Of a stretch of 64,000 nt of DNA, positions 31,366 through 41,003 are shown piece by piece. Numbering within the stretch: the first letter of the stretch is position 1; every line of letters starts with the position of its first letter. A program made the position numbers and the translations under genes. Below the pieces are notes generated by a model. That model ran no database searches and was not told the origin of the DNA. It saw nothing but the letters and a program-made list of their open reading frames with translations. The stretch comes from Sulfuritalea sp. GTDB lineage: Bacteria > Pseudomonadota > Gammaproteobacteria > Burkholderiales > Rhodocyclaceae. The DNA is taken from positions 55,764 to 119,763 of the forward strand of contig JADJFK010000014.1 of NCBI GenBank assembly GCA_016708585.1. Direction: 5' to 3'.

Positions 31366-32385
31366 TCAGAGCGTCCGCAGGAAGTCGATCAGCGAGTCGG
31401 GTGCCCGATAGCGACGAAGCTTGGTCTCTGGCTCTTGGAGCCGGGCCAGCGCCCGTTCCTTCATGGCCAGATCGGCCTCGACGTATTGGTGCGTCGTTGC
31501 CGGACTCTCATGGCCAAGCCAAAGCGCAATGACGCTGATATCGACGCCGGCCTGCAGCAGGTGCATTGCCGTCGTGTGGCGAATCACATGCGGCGAGATG
31601 TGGCGTGTTGCCAACTCAGGGCAGGATTCTGTGGCAACCTGGACGGCGCGATCCAGTCGCTGCATCACGTTCCATCGCGACATTGCTTGGCCATCGCGAT
31701 TGTGCAGCAGTGGCGAGTCGGAATCGAACTGCGGATTTCGTTTGATCCAGGCCCGGATTGCCCTGATGGTTGAACGCCACAGTGGCACGCTGCGCTGCTT
31801 GCGTCCCTTGCCGTGCAGATGAACGCAGGCGGCCCCATCGTCGAGCACCACCTCGCCGACCTTCACGCCGACGATCTCTGAAACCCGCGCACCGGTGTTG
31901 TAGAGCAACAGCAGCAACACATGATCCCGTTGGCTGAACCATGTTCCATCCGGCGTGCCGATCACAGCGAGCATTTCTTCCCGGGACAGATAGCCAAGCA
32001 TCGGCCGCTCGAAGCGCTTTGCCGGAACGCCGAGCGCGTGCTCGATCACCTGCAGCGATGTCACGTCGCGGTGCGCCGCGAACTTCAGGAACGAACGCAG
32101 CGCCGCGAGACGGCCATTCCGGCTGCGCACGCTGTTGTGCCGCTTGCGTTCCAGATGATCGAGGAAGGCCGTGATCAGGTCCGGCGTGATGTCGGCCAGC
32201 GTGATCAGCGCTGGCGAACGGCCAAGTCGCACCTCGGCAAAGCCCAGGAAGAGCACGAAGGCATCCCGGTAGGCGGCAACCGTCTGTGGACTGAGTGCGC
32301 GTTGTTGCGTCAGGTGCTCAACGAAGAAGGCTTGCACGAGTGCGGGAAACGATGGCGCTGGTTTGGGTTGTCTACGCATCATCAT
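31366..32385 (-). CDS. RIT tyrosine recombinase, third gene (RitC)
   Basis: 339 residues. The catalytic core is visible: an Arg-containing helix (ARVSEIVGVKVGEV), then ISPHVIRHTTAMHLLQAG (R-H), LGHESPATTHQYVEADLAM with the nucleophilic Tyr. The N-terminal SAM-like core-binding domain (about 1-110) is complete. It overlaps the second recombinase by 14 bases. The three enzymes probably act together in excision and integration of the element. Confidence 0.92.
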   Translation of the reverse strand: MMMRRQPKPAPSFPALVQAFFVEHLTQQRALSPQTVAAYRDAFVLFLGFAEVRLGRSPALITLADITPDLITAFLDHLERKRHNSVRSRNGRLAALRSFLKFAAHRDVTSLQVIEHALGVPAKRFERPMLGYLSREEMLAVIGTPDGTWFSQRDHVLLLLLYNTGARVSEIVGVKVGEVVLDDGAACVHLHGKGRKQRSVPLWRSTIRAIRAWIKRNPQFDSDSPLLHNRDGQAMSRWNVMQRLDRAVQVATESCPELATRHISPHVIRHTTAMHLLQAGVDISVIALWLGHESPATTHQYVEADLAMKERALARLQEPETKLRRYRAPDSLIDFLRTL

Positions 32386-33346
32386 CTCCCGCGAGATCGG
32401 CGAATTGCTCGAACCGGCTGGCAGCGATTGCCATCAACTCGGGAACGGCGGTGAGGTACCAGTACGTGTAGAAGATCTCGGCATGCCCCATATAGGTCGA
32501 CAGCGCCAGCATCTTCTGGTCAACATCAGCACCGTCGGCGTACCAGCGCACCAGCCGCCGCACAGCGAAGGTGTGGCGCAGGTCGTGCAGGCGCGGGGCA
32601 TCGTGTCCACCGCGATTGACCCAGCCAAGACCGTCGCGCAGGCTGGTAAAGACGCGGTGCGCCTGTCGCTCGCCGAGTGGTAGCCCCAGTCGGCAACCGC
32701 GACTGCCGATCAGGAACGGCATGCCCGTCGTCATCGGAAGATGCCGCTCACGTTGTTTCCGGTAGCGCACCAGCGCCTTGACCGTGCTGGGATGGATCGG
32801 AAGTTGCCGGGACTTGGCGAACTTGGTCTGCCGGATCGTCAGCATTCCGCGTTTGAGGTCGACATCAGTATCGCGCAGGTGAATGGCTTCGGAAACGCGC
32901 AATCCGGTCGAGGCCATCAGGCCGAACAGGGTTTCGTAGGTGAATGGCCGAAGACTGCCGGATGGGCCGAGTGTGCGTGCCGCCGCGAGCAAGTCGACGA
33001 CCTCATCGTCACGGTAAATGTGGGGTGCCACGCGACCGGGTTCCGGGCCGAAGAGCGATGCCTCAGAAATCTCAGTGTCCGGCTCAAACTGCCGCAGGTA
33101 GCAGATGAAGTGTCGCAGCCGTCCCCAACTGCGCGCCCAGGTGCCCACATCGCCATGGCCATCCTTGCCGGCACGTACCCATTCGACCATGAGTTCCGCA
33201 GTCAGCGGACCGTGATGGCCCTTTGTCTCCACGAAGCGTGCAAAACCGGAGAGGAAGGTGTCACGGGAGCGCAGGTGGAAACCCTGGCGGCGACGCTCAG
33301 CCAGATAGTCGTCGATTCTGGCCTGCAGGCTTTGGCGCCGGCTCAT
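32372..33346 (-). CDS. RIT tyrosine recombinase, second gene (RitB)
   Basis: 324 residues. STGLRVSEAIHLRDTDVD holds the first catalytic Arg, RLHDLRHTFAVRRLVRWYAD the R-H pair, and MGHAEIFYTYWYLTA the Tyr region. The start overlaps the stop of the first recombinase (ATGA), so the genes are translationally coupled. Length and motifs show a complete protein. Confidence 0.92.
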   Translation of the reverse strand: MSRRQSLQARIDDYLAERRRQGFHLRSRDTFLSGFARFVETKGHHGPLTAELMVEWVRAGKDGHGDVGTWARSWGRLRHFICYLRQFEPDTEISEASLFGPEPGRVAPHIYRDDEVVDLLAAARTLGPSGSLRPFTYETLFGLMASTGLRVSEAIHLRDTDVDLKRGMLTIRQTKFAKSRQLPIHPSTVKALVRYRKQRERHLPMTTGMPFLIGSRGCRLGLPLGERQAHRVFTSLRDGLGWVNRGGHDAPRLHDLRHTFAVRRLVRWYADGADVDQKMLALSTYMGHAEIFYTYWYLTAVPELMAIAASRFEQFADLAGDDDA

Positions 33347-34326
33347 GATTCGCTCCCCGGCCAGGGCAACGGAACCCCGGCGAGATTTGGTGTGTCGAGC
33401 TTGGCGTAGATCCGAGTGGTTTCCAGAGACCGGTGCCGCAAGACATCGGCAACTTCCTTGAGTGAACTGCCGTTCCCGACCAGGCGACAGGCCAGCGTGT
33501 GACGCAGCAGGTGCGAACCGGAATCGGGAAGGCCAGCCCGTCGGCAGGCACGGCGGATTACGTTCTCAACCGCATAAGTTGTGATCGGGATGTCACGCGA
33601 TTCGCGGCGGCACAGAAAGAGTGCCCTGCTTGGGTTTGCCAGGCGCTCATGCTGCAGGTAGTCTGCCAATGCTTGTCCGGTCGCCATCGGCAACGGCAGG
33701 ATGTCCTGCCGTCGCGACTTTGTGCCCTTCAGGGTGACCGTACCTTCGCGCCAGTCAATGGCGTCGATCGACAGGTTCGCGATCTCGCCAGCGCGCAGCC
33801 CCATGTCCAGCGCACAGCGGACGATGGCATAGCCACGCCGGGGCTTTCGTCCGTAAGGGAGTGCAGCAAGCAGCCGTTGAACCTCGTCCGGCTTGAGAGC
33901 GCGTGGCAGCGATGCAAGCTTCCACTGCACCGGCGAGGAAATCGCCGCGCTCAGCCGGACAACCGAATCACCGCAGACGGTCCGGTAGCGGAGGTAACTT
34001 CGCAAGGCTGTCGCGACTTGAGCGGCAGCCGAATGCGATGGGCTATCCCCCAGTTGCCGAGCGATAAAGCGGCGAACGTCGGCTGCACGTAGCTTGGCCA
34101 TGTTGACGACGCCACCGGCGAACTTCTTTCCCAACAACTGCGCGACGATGCGGCAATGGTTGCGACGCGTGCCTGCCGCAAGGCCGCGTACGTCACGTAG
34201 GTGGTCGTCGTACCGGTGCAGTTCGTCGGCGATGGGGTCGGGGATTTCTGCAGAAGAGCGCACATGCTGCGCGCTCCGGGGCGGTGAGATTCGGTTCATG
34301 AGCGTCTCCTTGAGTGGAAACTCCAC
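33343..34326 (-). CDS. RIT tyrosine recombinase, first gene (RitA)
   Basis: 327 residues. GLRAGEIANLSIDAIDW carries the first catalytic Arg, HLLRHTLACRLVGNGS the R-H pair, and LRHRSLETTRIYAKLD the Tyr. It is the promoter-proximal gene of the trio, with its upstream end near the inner inverted repeats. An internal ATG at MNRISPPRSAQ preceded by AAGGAGACG could be the true start (34299). Confidence 0.92.
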   Translation of the reverse strand: MEFPLKETLMNRISPPRSAQHVRSSAEIPDPIADELHRYDDHLRDVRGLAAGTRRNHCRIVAQLLGKKFAGGVVNMAKLRAADVRRFIARQLGDSPSHSAAAQVATALRSYLRYRTVCGDSVVRLSAAISSPVQWKLASLPRALKPDEVQRLLAALPYGRKPRRGYAIVRCALDMGLRAGEIANLSIDAIDWREGTVTLKGTKSRRQDILPLPMATGQALADYLQHERLANPSRALFLCRRESRDIPITTYAVENVIRRACRRAGLPDSGSHLLRHTLACRLVGNGSSLKEVADVLRHRSLETTRIYAKLDTPNLAGVPLPWPGSES

Positions 34327-34420
34327 TTCAGGAGAACGCTGAAATTATGTCGAGCTCAAAATGCCATCAGCCGCCCGAATGGTCCACGGCTACGCGCTCC
34401 AGCAAGCTACGTCGAGGAAA

Positions 34421-34454
34421 GCTCAACATAATCGAATCATCTACATAATCGGCC
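34421..34454 (-). repeat. RIT element terminal inverted repeat, right
   Basis: Reverse-complement partner of 31266-31299; ends with ATCTACATAATCGGCC. The 34455-34594 stretch between it and the copper ATPase holds no gene that I can support. Confidence 0.85.
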
Positions 34455-34594
34455 AGAGTTGCCGGTGGCAAATCGAACGATGTCGGGCAGCAACGAGGCG
34501 GATAGCCGCCCTTCAACTGATGGAGTGTAAGAGGGCAACAGACCTCATGGGCATATTGAGTGATGGCGTGTGTCAGGCAAGGCTGTCCTGATCC

Positions 34595-36907
34595 TCAGCT
34601 ACCCCGCAGCCGCAATGCATTGCCGACCACGCTCACCGACGACAAGCTCATGGCAGCAGCGGCGATGATCGGCGACAGAACCAATCCAAAGCTCGGGTAC
34701 AGCACACCCGCAGCGATCGGCACGCCCAGCGCGTTGTAGAGGAAGGCGAAGGCAAGGTTTTGGCGCATGTTGCCGACTGTCGCCGCCGAGAGCAGGCGAG
34801 CACGGGCGATGCCGCGCAGGTCGCCCTTGACCAGCGTGACCTGGGCACTGTTCATGGCTACATCGGTGCCGGTGCCCATGGCGATACCGACGTCCGCCCT
34901 GGCAAGTGCCGGGGCGTCGTTGATGCCGTCTCCGGCCATGGCCACGATATGCCCTTCCTTTTGCAGGCGCTCGACGAGTGCCAGTTTGTCGGCCGGTTTG
35001 ACCTCGCCGTGCACCTCGTCGATGCCGAGCCGCTGTCCGACGGCGCGCGCCGTCGTCTCGCCATCGCCGGTGGCCATGATCACTCGCAGTCCTGCTTGGC
35101 GCAGCGCGGCCAGAGCCTCAGGCGTGCTTGCCTTAACCGGATCAGCGACAGCCAACAGGCCCAGTAGCTGGCCGTCGGCGGCCAGGTGCATGACGCTCGC
35201 CCCCTCGCGCCGCAGTTCCTCGGCCTGAGCCGCCAAGGGCGACACGTCCGCGCCTTCCTGTTCCATCAGCACGGTATTGCCCAGCGCAAGGCGGCGTCCG
35301 CCGACGCTGCCGCGCACGCCGATGCCGCTGGAGGACTCGAAGCCCTCGGCCTTGTCCAGCGTCAGCCCCTTTTCCCGGGCCGCCCGGACGATGGCGTCGG
35401 CGAGCGGATGCTCGCTGCCCTGATCGAGACTGGCCGCCAGCCGCAGCACCTCGTCTTCGGCAAGCCCCGGCGCCGCGACCGCGCGCTCGAAGGCCGGGCG
35501 GCCTTCCGTCAGCGTGCCGGTCTTGTCCACGATCAGGGTGTCGATCTCGCGCAGGCGCTCGATGGCCGCCGCATCGCGGAACAATATCCCCTGCGTCGCG
35601 GCCTTGCCGGTGGCGACCATGATCGACATGGGCGTGGCCAGGCCCAGCGCGCAGGGGCAGGCGATGATCAGGACCGAGACGGCGTTGATGAGGCCGAACA
35701 GCCAGCCGCGCTCGCCGCCGAAGATCCCCCAGCCGAAGAAGGAGAGCAGTGCGATCCCGACCACCGCCACCACGAAATAACCGGCCACGACGTCGGCCAG
35801 ACGCTGCATCGGTGCTTTGGAACGCTGTGCCTGGGCGACCATCTGGACGATCTGGGCGAGCACGGTCTGGGCACCGACCTTCTCGGAGCGAATCACCAGG
35901 CTGCCCGAGGTGTTCAGCGTCGCACCGATCACCTTGTCGCCGGGCCGCTTCGTCACGGGCAGGGATTCGCCGGTCAGCATGGATTCGTCAACCGCGCTGG
36001 CACCTTCCGTGACTTCGCCATCCACCGGCACCTTCTCGCCTGGCCGCACACGCAGGATGTCACCGACGTGAACGTGCGTCAGCGGCACGTCCTCCTCGCC
36101 GCCGTCCGGCCGGATGCGCCGGGCGGTCTTGGGAGTGAGGCCGAGCAGGGACTTGATCGCCGCCGAGGTTTTAGAGCGCGCGCGCAGCTCCAGCATCTGC
36201 CCGAGCAGGGTCAGAGAGACGATCACCGCTGCCGCCTCGAAATAGACACCGATGCGGCCGTGGGCTTCGAAGGAGGCCGGGAATAGGCCGGGCGCGAAGG
36301 CCGCCACGACACTGTAGACAAAAGCGGCACCGGTGCCGATGCCGATCAGGGTCCACATGTTCGGGCTGCGCCGAATGATGGACTCCCAGCCGCGCACGAA
36401 GAATGGCCCGCCCGCCCAAAGGACAACAGGAGCGCTGAGCAGCAACTCGGCCCAGGTCCGTGCCGCCGGGGTCAACCCAGTGATGAGGTGTCCGGCCATG
36501 GCCAGCAGGACCACAACGACGGTAAGTGGCAGACTGCCCCAGAAGCGTCGTCGGAAATCCCGATACTCGCTGTCATCTTCTTCATCCAGTTCGGGCAGGA
36601 CTGGTTCCAGTGCCATGCCGCACTTTGGGCAGGTTCCCGGCCCGATCTGGTGCACCTCGGGATGCATCGGGCAGATGTATTCCGCGCCCGCCGGCGCGGC
36701 CTCCACTTCCGCCGGTGTGGGAGAGAGATAGCGCTGCGGGTTCGCAACGAACTTGTCGTGGCATTTCTGCGAGCAGAAGTGATAGACCGTGCCCGCGTGT
36801 TCTCCGGTCGGTTTGCCGGCATCCAGCGACACATCCATTCCACATACTGGATCTTTCGCGCTCGTGGCATGGTGGGCGTGGCCATGAATACCGTGATCGT
36901 GACTCAT
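34595..36907 (-). CDS. copA: Cu(I)/Ag(I)-exporting P1B-type ATPase (CopA/SilP)
   Basis: 770 residues. A His-rich start (SHDHGIHGHAHHA) leads to a YHS domain (DPVCGMDVSL and CSQKCHDKF, residues 19-53) and a second metal domain with YICPMHPEV and GTCPKCGMALEP (about 77-102). Then the ATPase core follows: LIIACPCALGLATP, DKTGTLTEG, GSEHPLADAI and GDGINDAPALARADVG, with YNALGVP and MSLSSVSVVGNALRL in the last helices, the P1B-1 (Cu/Ag) signature. It lacks the classic CxxC heavy-metal domains. The YHS plus CPMHP arrangement is common in plasmid-borne Cu/Ag ATPases. Confidence 0.94.
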   Translation of the reverse strand: MSHDHGIHGHAHHATSAKDPVCGMDVSLDAGKPTGEHAGTVYHFCSQKCHDKFVANPQRYLSPTPAEVEAAPAGAEYICPMHPEVHQIGPGTCPKCGMALEPVLPELDEEDDSEYRDFRRRFWGSLPLTVVVVLLAMAGHLITGLTPAARTWAELLLSAPVVLWAGGPFFVRGWESIIRRSPNMWTLIGIGTGAAFVYSVVAAFAPGLFPASFEAHGRIGVYFEAAAVIVSLTLLGQMLELRARSKTSAAIKSLLGLTPKTARRIRPDGGEEDVPLTHVHVGDILRVRPGEKVPVDGEVTEGASAVDESMLTGESLPVTKRPGDKVIGATLNTSGSLVIRSEKVGAQTVLAQIVQMVAQAQRSKAPMQRLADVVAGYFVVAVVGIALLSFFGWGIFGGERGWLFGLINAVSVLIIACPCALGLATPMSIMVATGKAATQGILFRDAAAIERLREIDTLIVDKTGTLTEGRPAFERAVAAPGLAEDEVLRLAASLDQGSEHPLADAIVRAAREKGLTLDKAEGFESSSGIGVRGSVGGRRLALGNTVLMEQEGADVSPLAAQAEELRREGASVMHLAADGQLLGLLAVADPVKASTPEALAALRQAGLRVIMATGDGETTARAVGQRLGIDEVHGEVKPADKLALVERLQKEGHIVAMAGDGINDAPALARADVGIAMGTGTDVAMNSAQVTLVKGDLRGIARARLLSAATVGNMRQNLAFAFLYNALGVPIAAGVLYPSFGLVLSPIIAAAAMSLSSVSVVGNALRLRGS

Positions 36908-36911
36908 GCGG

Positions 36912-37200
36912 TCAACTCCTTGACGACGTCTGGTTCTGTCCGTCGTTCCAACGTGGAAAGAAGGCTGGCGTCATGTGGGCATTGTGTGTCCATGCCTCGC
37001 CAATGGCGGCAGCGGAATCGCGCTCCTCGCGCCGGGCGAGACGCACATACACGACGAGCAGGATGGGGAACATCGCCAGCGTAATCAGCGTCGGCGATTG
37101 AAGCAGGAACCCGACCATGATCAGGACGAAGGCGACGTACTGCGGGAGGCGCACACGCGTGTGAGGGCCGCTGGTCGCCAGCCGCCCCAGGCGGCGGGAG
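36912..37200 (-). pseudogene. Truncated isoprenylcysteine methyltransferase-like membrane protein
   Basis: The frame reads RRLGRLATSGPHTRV, then LPQYVAFVLIMVGFLLQSP and YVRLARREERD, ending TPAFFPRWND. This matches the last third of the methyltransferase-like (PEMT/ICMT) membrane proteins often found in copper clusters, which carry GPYxxVRHPQYV at the SAM-binding region. The first two thirds are missing, and only a GTG at 37154 could start translation, so the gene is a remnant that may be translated as an 80-residue peptide. It ends four bases before the copA start. Confidence 0.75.
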
Positions 37201-37310
37201 TGAACAGTGCAAACAGGACGGCGACGCGGATTGCAGGATTAATGCTGGACCCCTTTCTGATTTGACGAATCCAGTATGAAGTGCGGACACCAACGCCAGC
37301 CTGACTGCCG

Positions 37311-37330
37311 GATTACATTTCTGCCATCTT
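37311..37330 (-). promoter_or_regulatory. Putative CopR box upstream of copA
   Basis: GATTACATTTCTGCCATCTT repeats the shared first half of the sites at 4670, 13074 and 44068. It lies upstream of the truncated methyltransferase and copA on the minus strand and downstream of the small protein gene at 37379. Confidence 0.55.
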
Positions 37331-37378
37331 GACTGCCAGAGATGAAAAGTCCTCCGCCGCTGTCTCGATGCTGGAACT

Positions 37379-37861
37379 TCAGTGCTTGTGGTCCGCATGG
37401 CCGTCCTGCGCCATCGCCTTAGGCATCGCCAGCGGGGTAAAGCGGGCCTGTTCCGCCGTTTTGCCCGCCAGCGTCACCGACACGACCGCTTTCATGTCGG
37501 ACGTCGACGCATAGGTGCCCGAACCCTTCAGTCGGTTGTCGCCATCCGGCGTCAGGTTCACCGTAGTCTTGGTTTTGTCGCCAAGAATGGTGACCGTGCC
37601 TTTGGCGCCCGCCGTCGATACCTTGGTTCCTGCGTGTTCGGTGACAAAGACGATCACCGGATTGTTCTTCGCCTCCTTGCTGTCCTTGGCAACCACCAGT
37701 TCGAAATGGTATACGCCGGCCATGCGCAGTTGTCCCCCGTTGGGTGCCTGCTGCGTATCCAGGTATTCGTCGGTATGGGCCATGGCATTGATGGATGCCA
37801 GCGCGAACAGGCCGGCAACGGTTGCAGCCACTGTGGTGGTCAATATCTTGCGGAACTTCAT
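37379..37861 (-). CDS. Small secreted protein at the end of RND operon 2
   Basis: 160 residues, signal peptide about 1-28 (ending AMA), then HTDEYLDTQQAPNGGQL, a beta-rich domain and a His-rich tail (DGHADHKH). It holds the same last place as the 18409 protein in RND operon 1. It lies 36 bases after the RND pump gene. A role as a periplasmic metal carrier for the pump is inferred from the position and His tail. Confidence 0.72.
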   Translation of the reverse strand: MKFRKILTTTVAATVAGLFALASINAMAHTDEYLDTQQAPNGGQLRMAGVYHFELVVAKDSKEAKNNPVIVFVTEHAGTKVSTAGAKGTVTILGDKTKTTVNLTPDGDNRLKGSGTYASTSDMKAVVSVTLAGKTAEQARFTPLAMPKAMAQDGHADHKH

Positions 37862-37897
37862 GGGTATCTCCTTTTTTGCGTTGAGCAGTACTTCGGG

Positions 37898-40800
37898 TCA
37901 GAAACTTTCGGTGTTGCGGTCCGCGAGAAGCCGCTGGAGCGGCTTCTCGCCCCATAGCCAGAACATCACCGGGGTCAGCAGGGTATCGAGAAAAGTGGAG
38001 CTGATAAGGCCACCGAAGATCACCACCGCCACCGGATGCAGCACCTCTTTGCCCGGAGCATCGGCCGAGAGCAGCAGCGGCATCAGCGCGAAGGCGGCGA
38101 CCAGCGCGGTCATCAGCACCGGGGTGAGCCGCTCCAGCGATCCGCGCACGATCATGTGCTGACCGAAGGTTTCGCCTTCGAAGGCGCACAGATTGATGTA
38201 ATGACTGATCTTGAGGATGCCATTGCGCGTGGCGATGCCGGTTAAGGTGATGAAGCCGACCAGCGCAGCGACCGACAGCGGCTGGCCGGAAATCCACAAG
38301 GCGATCACGCTGCCGATCAGCGCCAGCGGGATGTTGCCCATGATGATCAGTGTCAGCGCCATCGAGCGGTAGCGGCTGTAGAGCACCATGAAGATCATCG
38401 TCAGCGACACCAGCGCAAGCAAGGTGATCAGTTTGGCCGCCTGCTCCTGCGCCTGGAACTGTCCTTCGAGCGCGGTGAAATAGCCCTCGGGCAAAGGCTT
38501 GGCGGCCAACTCGGCGCGGATGTCGGCGATCACCTTCGACATGTCTCGGCCATCTGTGTTGGCCGAGAGCACAATACGGCGGCGCGAGTTCTCGCGGCTG
38601 ACCTGGTTGGGGCCGTCGCTTTCCTCGACGCTGGCGATCTTGGACAAGGGGACGTAGCCGGTCGGCGTCTCGATCAGCAGGTCGGCCAAGGCCTGCGGCC
38701 CGCGCGCGGACTCCGGCAGGCGCACCAGAAGATCGAAGCGGCGGTTACCCTCGATGATCTGGGTGATTTTCTCGCCCTCGATCATCTGCTCCAGCCCGCG
38801 CAGCAGGCTGCCGGGCGCCACGCCGTAGCGTGCCGCCTGCTCGTAGTCGAGGCGAATCTTGATCTGCGGGATCAGCACCTGCTTTTCGATCTGCAGATCG
38901 GCGACGCCGGGAATCCGTGCCAGCCGGTCGCGCATCTCGGCCGCCAGGCCGCGCAGGGTATCGAGATCGTCGCCGTAGATCTTCAGCGCAATCTGGGCGC
39001 GCACGCCGGAAAGGAGGTGATCAAGTCGGTGCGAAATCGGCTGGCCGACGTTGGAGGCGGCCGGCAGGCTGGCAAGACGCTGCCGGATGTCGGCAATGAT
39101 CTCTTCACGGCTGCGCGCCGAGGCTTTCAGGTCGACGTCCATTTCGGTGTAATGCACGCCTTCCGCATGCTCATCGAGCTCCGCGCGGCCGGTGCGGCGT
39201 CCGAGCTGCGTGACCTCGGGCACTTGCATCACCAGTTGCTCGGCCAGGGTGGCGATGCTGTTGGATTCGGCGAGCGAGGTACCGGGATTGAGCAGGACAT
39301 TGACCGTCAGCGTGCCCTCGTTGAAAGGCGGCAGGAAGGAGCGCGGAAAGAAGGGCACGCTCGCCGCGACGATGATGACCAGCGCCGCGGCCCCGGCCAG
39401 CAGGCGGCGTGCATGACCGAACGACCAATGCAGAAGCTTGGCATCCCAGCGCTTGAGCCAGATCACCAACGGGCTGTCCCCGGCGTGGAGCTGCTTCATC
39501 TGCGGCAGCAGGTAGTAGGCCATCACCGGCGTCAGCGTTACCGAAACGATCATGCTGGCGAGAATCGAGACGATGTAGGCGACGCCGAGCGGGGTAAACA
39601 GCCGGCCCTCGATGCCCGGCAGCACGAACAGCGGCACGAACACCAGGACGATGATCACGGTCGCATAGACGATGGCGGAACGCACTTCCAGCGTCGCGGC
39701 GGCGATGACTTCCGCCACCGGACGCGGCGAATCGGTGGCCCGGTTCAGCTTCAGACGTCGCAACACGTTCTCCACGCCGACCACCGCGTCATCCACCAAC
39801 TCGCCGATGGCAATGGCCAAACCGCCCAGCGTCATGGTGTTGATCGACAGGCCGAAATAGTGGAACACCAGCGCCGTAACGAGCAGCGACACCGGTATCG
39901 CCATCAGCGAAATCAGCGTGGTGCGCACATTGAGCAGGAACATGAAGAGGATCAGGGCCACCAGGATGGCGCCGTCGCGTAGTGCCTCTTCAACGTTGTT
40001 TACCGAATGCTCGATGAAGTCGGCCTGCTTGAACAGGAAGGACGGCGTATCGAATCCCTTTGGCAGGCTCTTGCCAAGCTCGGCCATTGCTTTCTCGACT
40101 TCGCGGGTCAGCTGGACGCTGTCGGCAGCCGGCTGTTTCTGCACCGACAAGATCACCGCCGGCTTGCCCTTGTAGCTGCCGTCGCCGCGCTTGATGGCCG
40201 GGGCGAGTTTCACGTCCGCCACCTGCTTGAGCAGGATCGGCTGGCCATTCTTGGTCGCCACAACGAGATTTTGCAGGTCTTCAATGCGCGAGCTGCGGCC
40301 GATCTGGCGGATCAGGTATTCGCGGCCCTGGGCTTCAAGAAAGCCGCCGCTGGTGTTGGCGCCGAAGTCCTTCAGGGCAGTCTCCAGCTTCTCGCGCTCG
40401 ATGCCCAGCGCCTGGAGCTGCGCCGGCTTGATCTCCACCCGGTATTGCCGCACCTCGCCACCGATCGGGATGACCTGGGCGACACCGGGAATCGTCAGCA
40501 GACGCGGACGCATCACCCAGTCCGCGTATTCTCGGACGGTCATCGGACTGATCTTGTCGGGATCGGCCGGGAGCGCAATCAGCAAAATCTCGCCCATGAT
40601 CGACGAGATCGGCCCGAGCTGCGGCACGATGCCGGGCGGCAGGGCCTCGCGCACCAGATTCAGGCGCTCGGCAATCTGCTGGCGGTTGCGATAGATGTCC
40701 GAACCCCATTCGAACTCGACGTAGATGATCGACAGACCGATGCCCGACACCGAGCGGACGCGCGTCACGCCCGGCATGCCGTTCATGCTCGACTCGATCG

Positions 40801-41002
40801 GGAAGGTCACCAGTTGCTCGACCTCCTCCGGGGCCATGCCGCCGGCCTCGGTCATCAGCGTCACCGTCGGCTTGTTGAGGTCGGGGAAGACGTCGACCGG
40901 CATCTGGCGCAGCGTGATCGCGCCGTAGATGATCAGCAGCAGCGAGATGCCGAGGACGATCAGCCGCTGCTTGAGCGCGGCGTGAATGATGTAGTCGAAC
41001 AT
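37898..41002 (-). CDS. Heavy-metal RND efflux transporter, operon 2
   Basis: 1034 residues with twelve membrane helices. The relay helix reads GGLAIAIGELVDDAVVGVEN, the same VDDAVVGVEN pattern as the pump at 18818, so both belong to one subgroup with unclear substrate. N-terminal MPVDVFPDLNKPTVTLMTEA and the C-terminal PLSVAALVGFITLTGIATRN are common to both. The CusA methionine triad is absent. The operon lies next to copRS and a CopR box, so copper is the best guess. Confidence 0.9.
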   Translation of the reverse strand: MFDYIIHAALKQRLIVLGISLLLIIYGAITLRQMPVDVFPDLNKPTVTLMTEAGGMAPEEVEQLVTFPIESSMNGMPGVTRVRSVSGIGLSIIYVEFEWGSDIYRNRQQIAERLNLVREALPPGIVPQLGPISSIMGEILLIALPADPDKISPMTVREYADWVMRPRLLTIPGVAQVIPIGGEVRQYRVEIKPAQLQALGIEREKLETALKDFGANTSGGFLEAQGREYLIRQIGRSSRIEDLQNLVVATKNGQPILLKQVADVKLAPAIKRGDGSYKGKPAVILSVQKQPAADSVQLTREVEKAMAELGKSLPKGFDTPSFLFKQADFIEHSVNNVEEALRDGAILVALILFMFLLNVRTTLISLMAIPVSLLVTALVFHYFGLSINTMTLGGLAIAIGELVDDAVVGVENVLRRLKLNRATDSPRPVAEVIAAATLEVRSAIVYATVIIVLVFVPLFVLPGIEGRLFTPLGVAYIVSILASMIVSVTLTPVMAYYLLPQMKQLHAGDSPLVIWLKRWDAKLLHWSFGHARRLLAGAAALVIIVAASVPFFPRSFLPPFNEGTLTVNVLLNPGTSLAESNSIATLAEQLVMQVPEVTQLGRRTGRAELDEHAEGVHYTEMDVDLKASARSREEIIADIRQRLASLPAASNVGQPISHRLDHLLSGVRAQIALKIYGDDLDTLRGLAAEMRDRLARIPGVADLQIEKQVLIPQIKIRLDYEQAARYGVAPGSLLRGLEQMIEGEKITQIIEGNRRFDLLVRLPESARGPQALADLLIETPTGYVPLSKIASVEESDGPNQVSRENSRRRIVLSANTDGRDMSKVIADIRAELAAKPLPEGYFTALEGQFQAQEQAAKLITLLALVSLTMIFMVLYSRYRSMALTLIIMGNIPLALIGSVIALWISGQPLSVAALVGFITLTGIATRNGILKISHYINLCAFEGETFGQHMIVRGSLERLTPVLMTALVAAFALMPLLLSADAPGKEVLHPVAVVIFGGLISSTFLDTLLTPVMFWLWGEKPLQRLLADRNTESF

Positions 41003-41003
41003 G

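Larger units (their letters stand above)
31266..34454 (-). mobile_element. RIT element (three tyrosine recombinases) with 34-bp inverted ends
   Basis: The 34-base ends at 31266-31299 and 34421-34454 are inverted copies with three mismatches in the centre. Each contains GGCCGATTATGTAGATG and CGATTATGTTGAGC. Inner copies of ATTATGT/GAGCTC-type repeats lie at 31347-31367 and 34344-34362. Inside are three overlapping integrase genes in one direction, the architecture of Recombinase-In-Trio elements known from Cupriavidus and others. All three genes look intact. It separates the Pb/Cd module from the copper ATPase. Confidence 0.9.

Noticed and set aside
35186..36286. 366-codon plus-strand frame
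   Set aside because: Antisense to copA; composition typical of a shadow frame.
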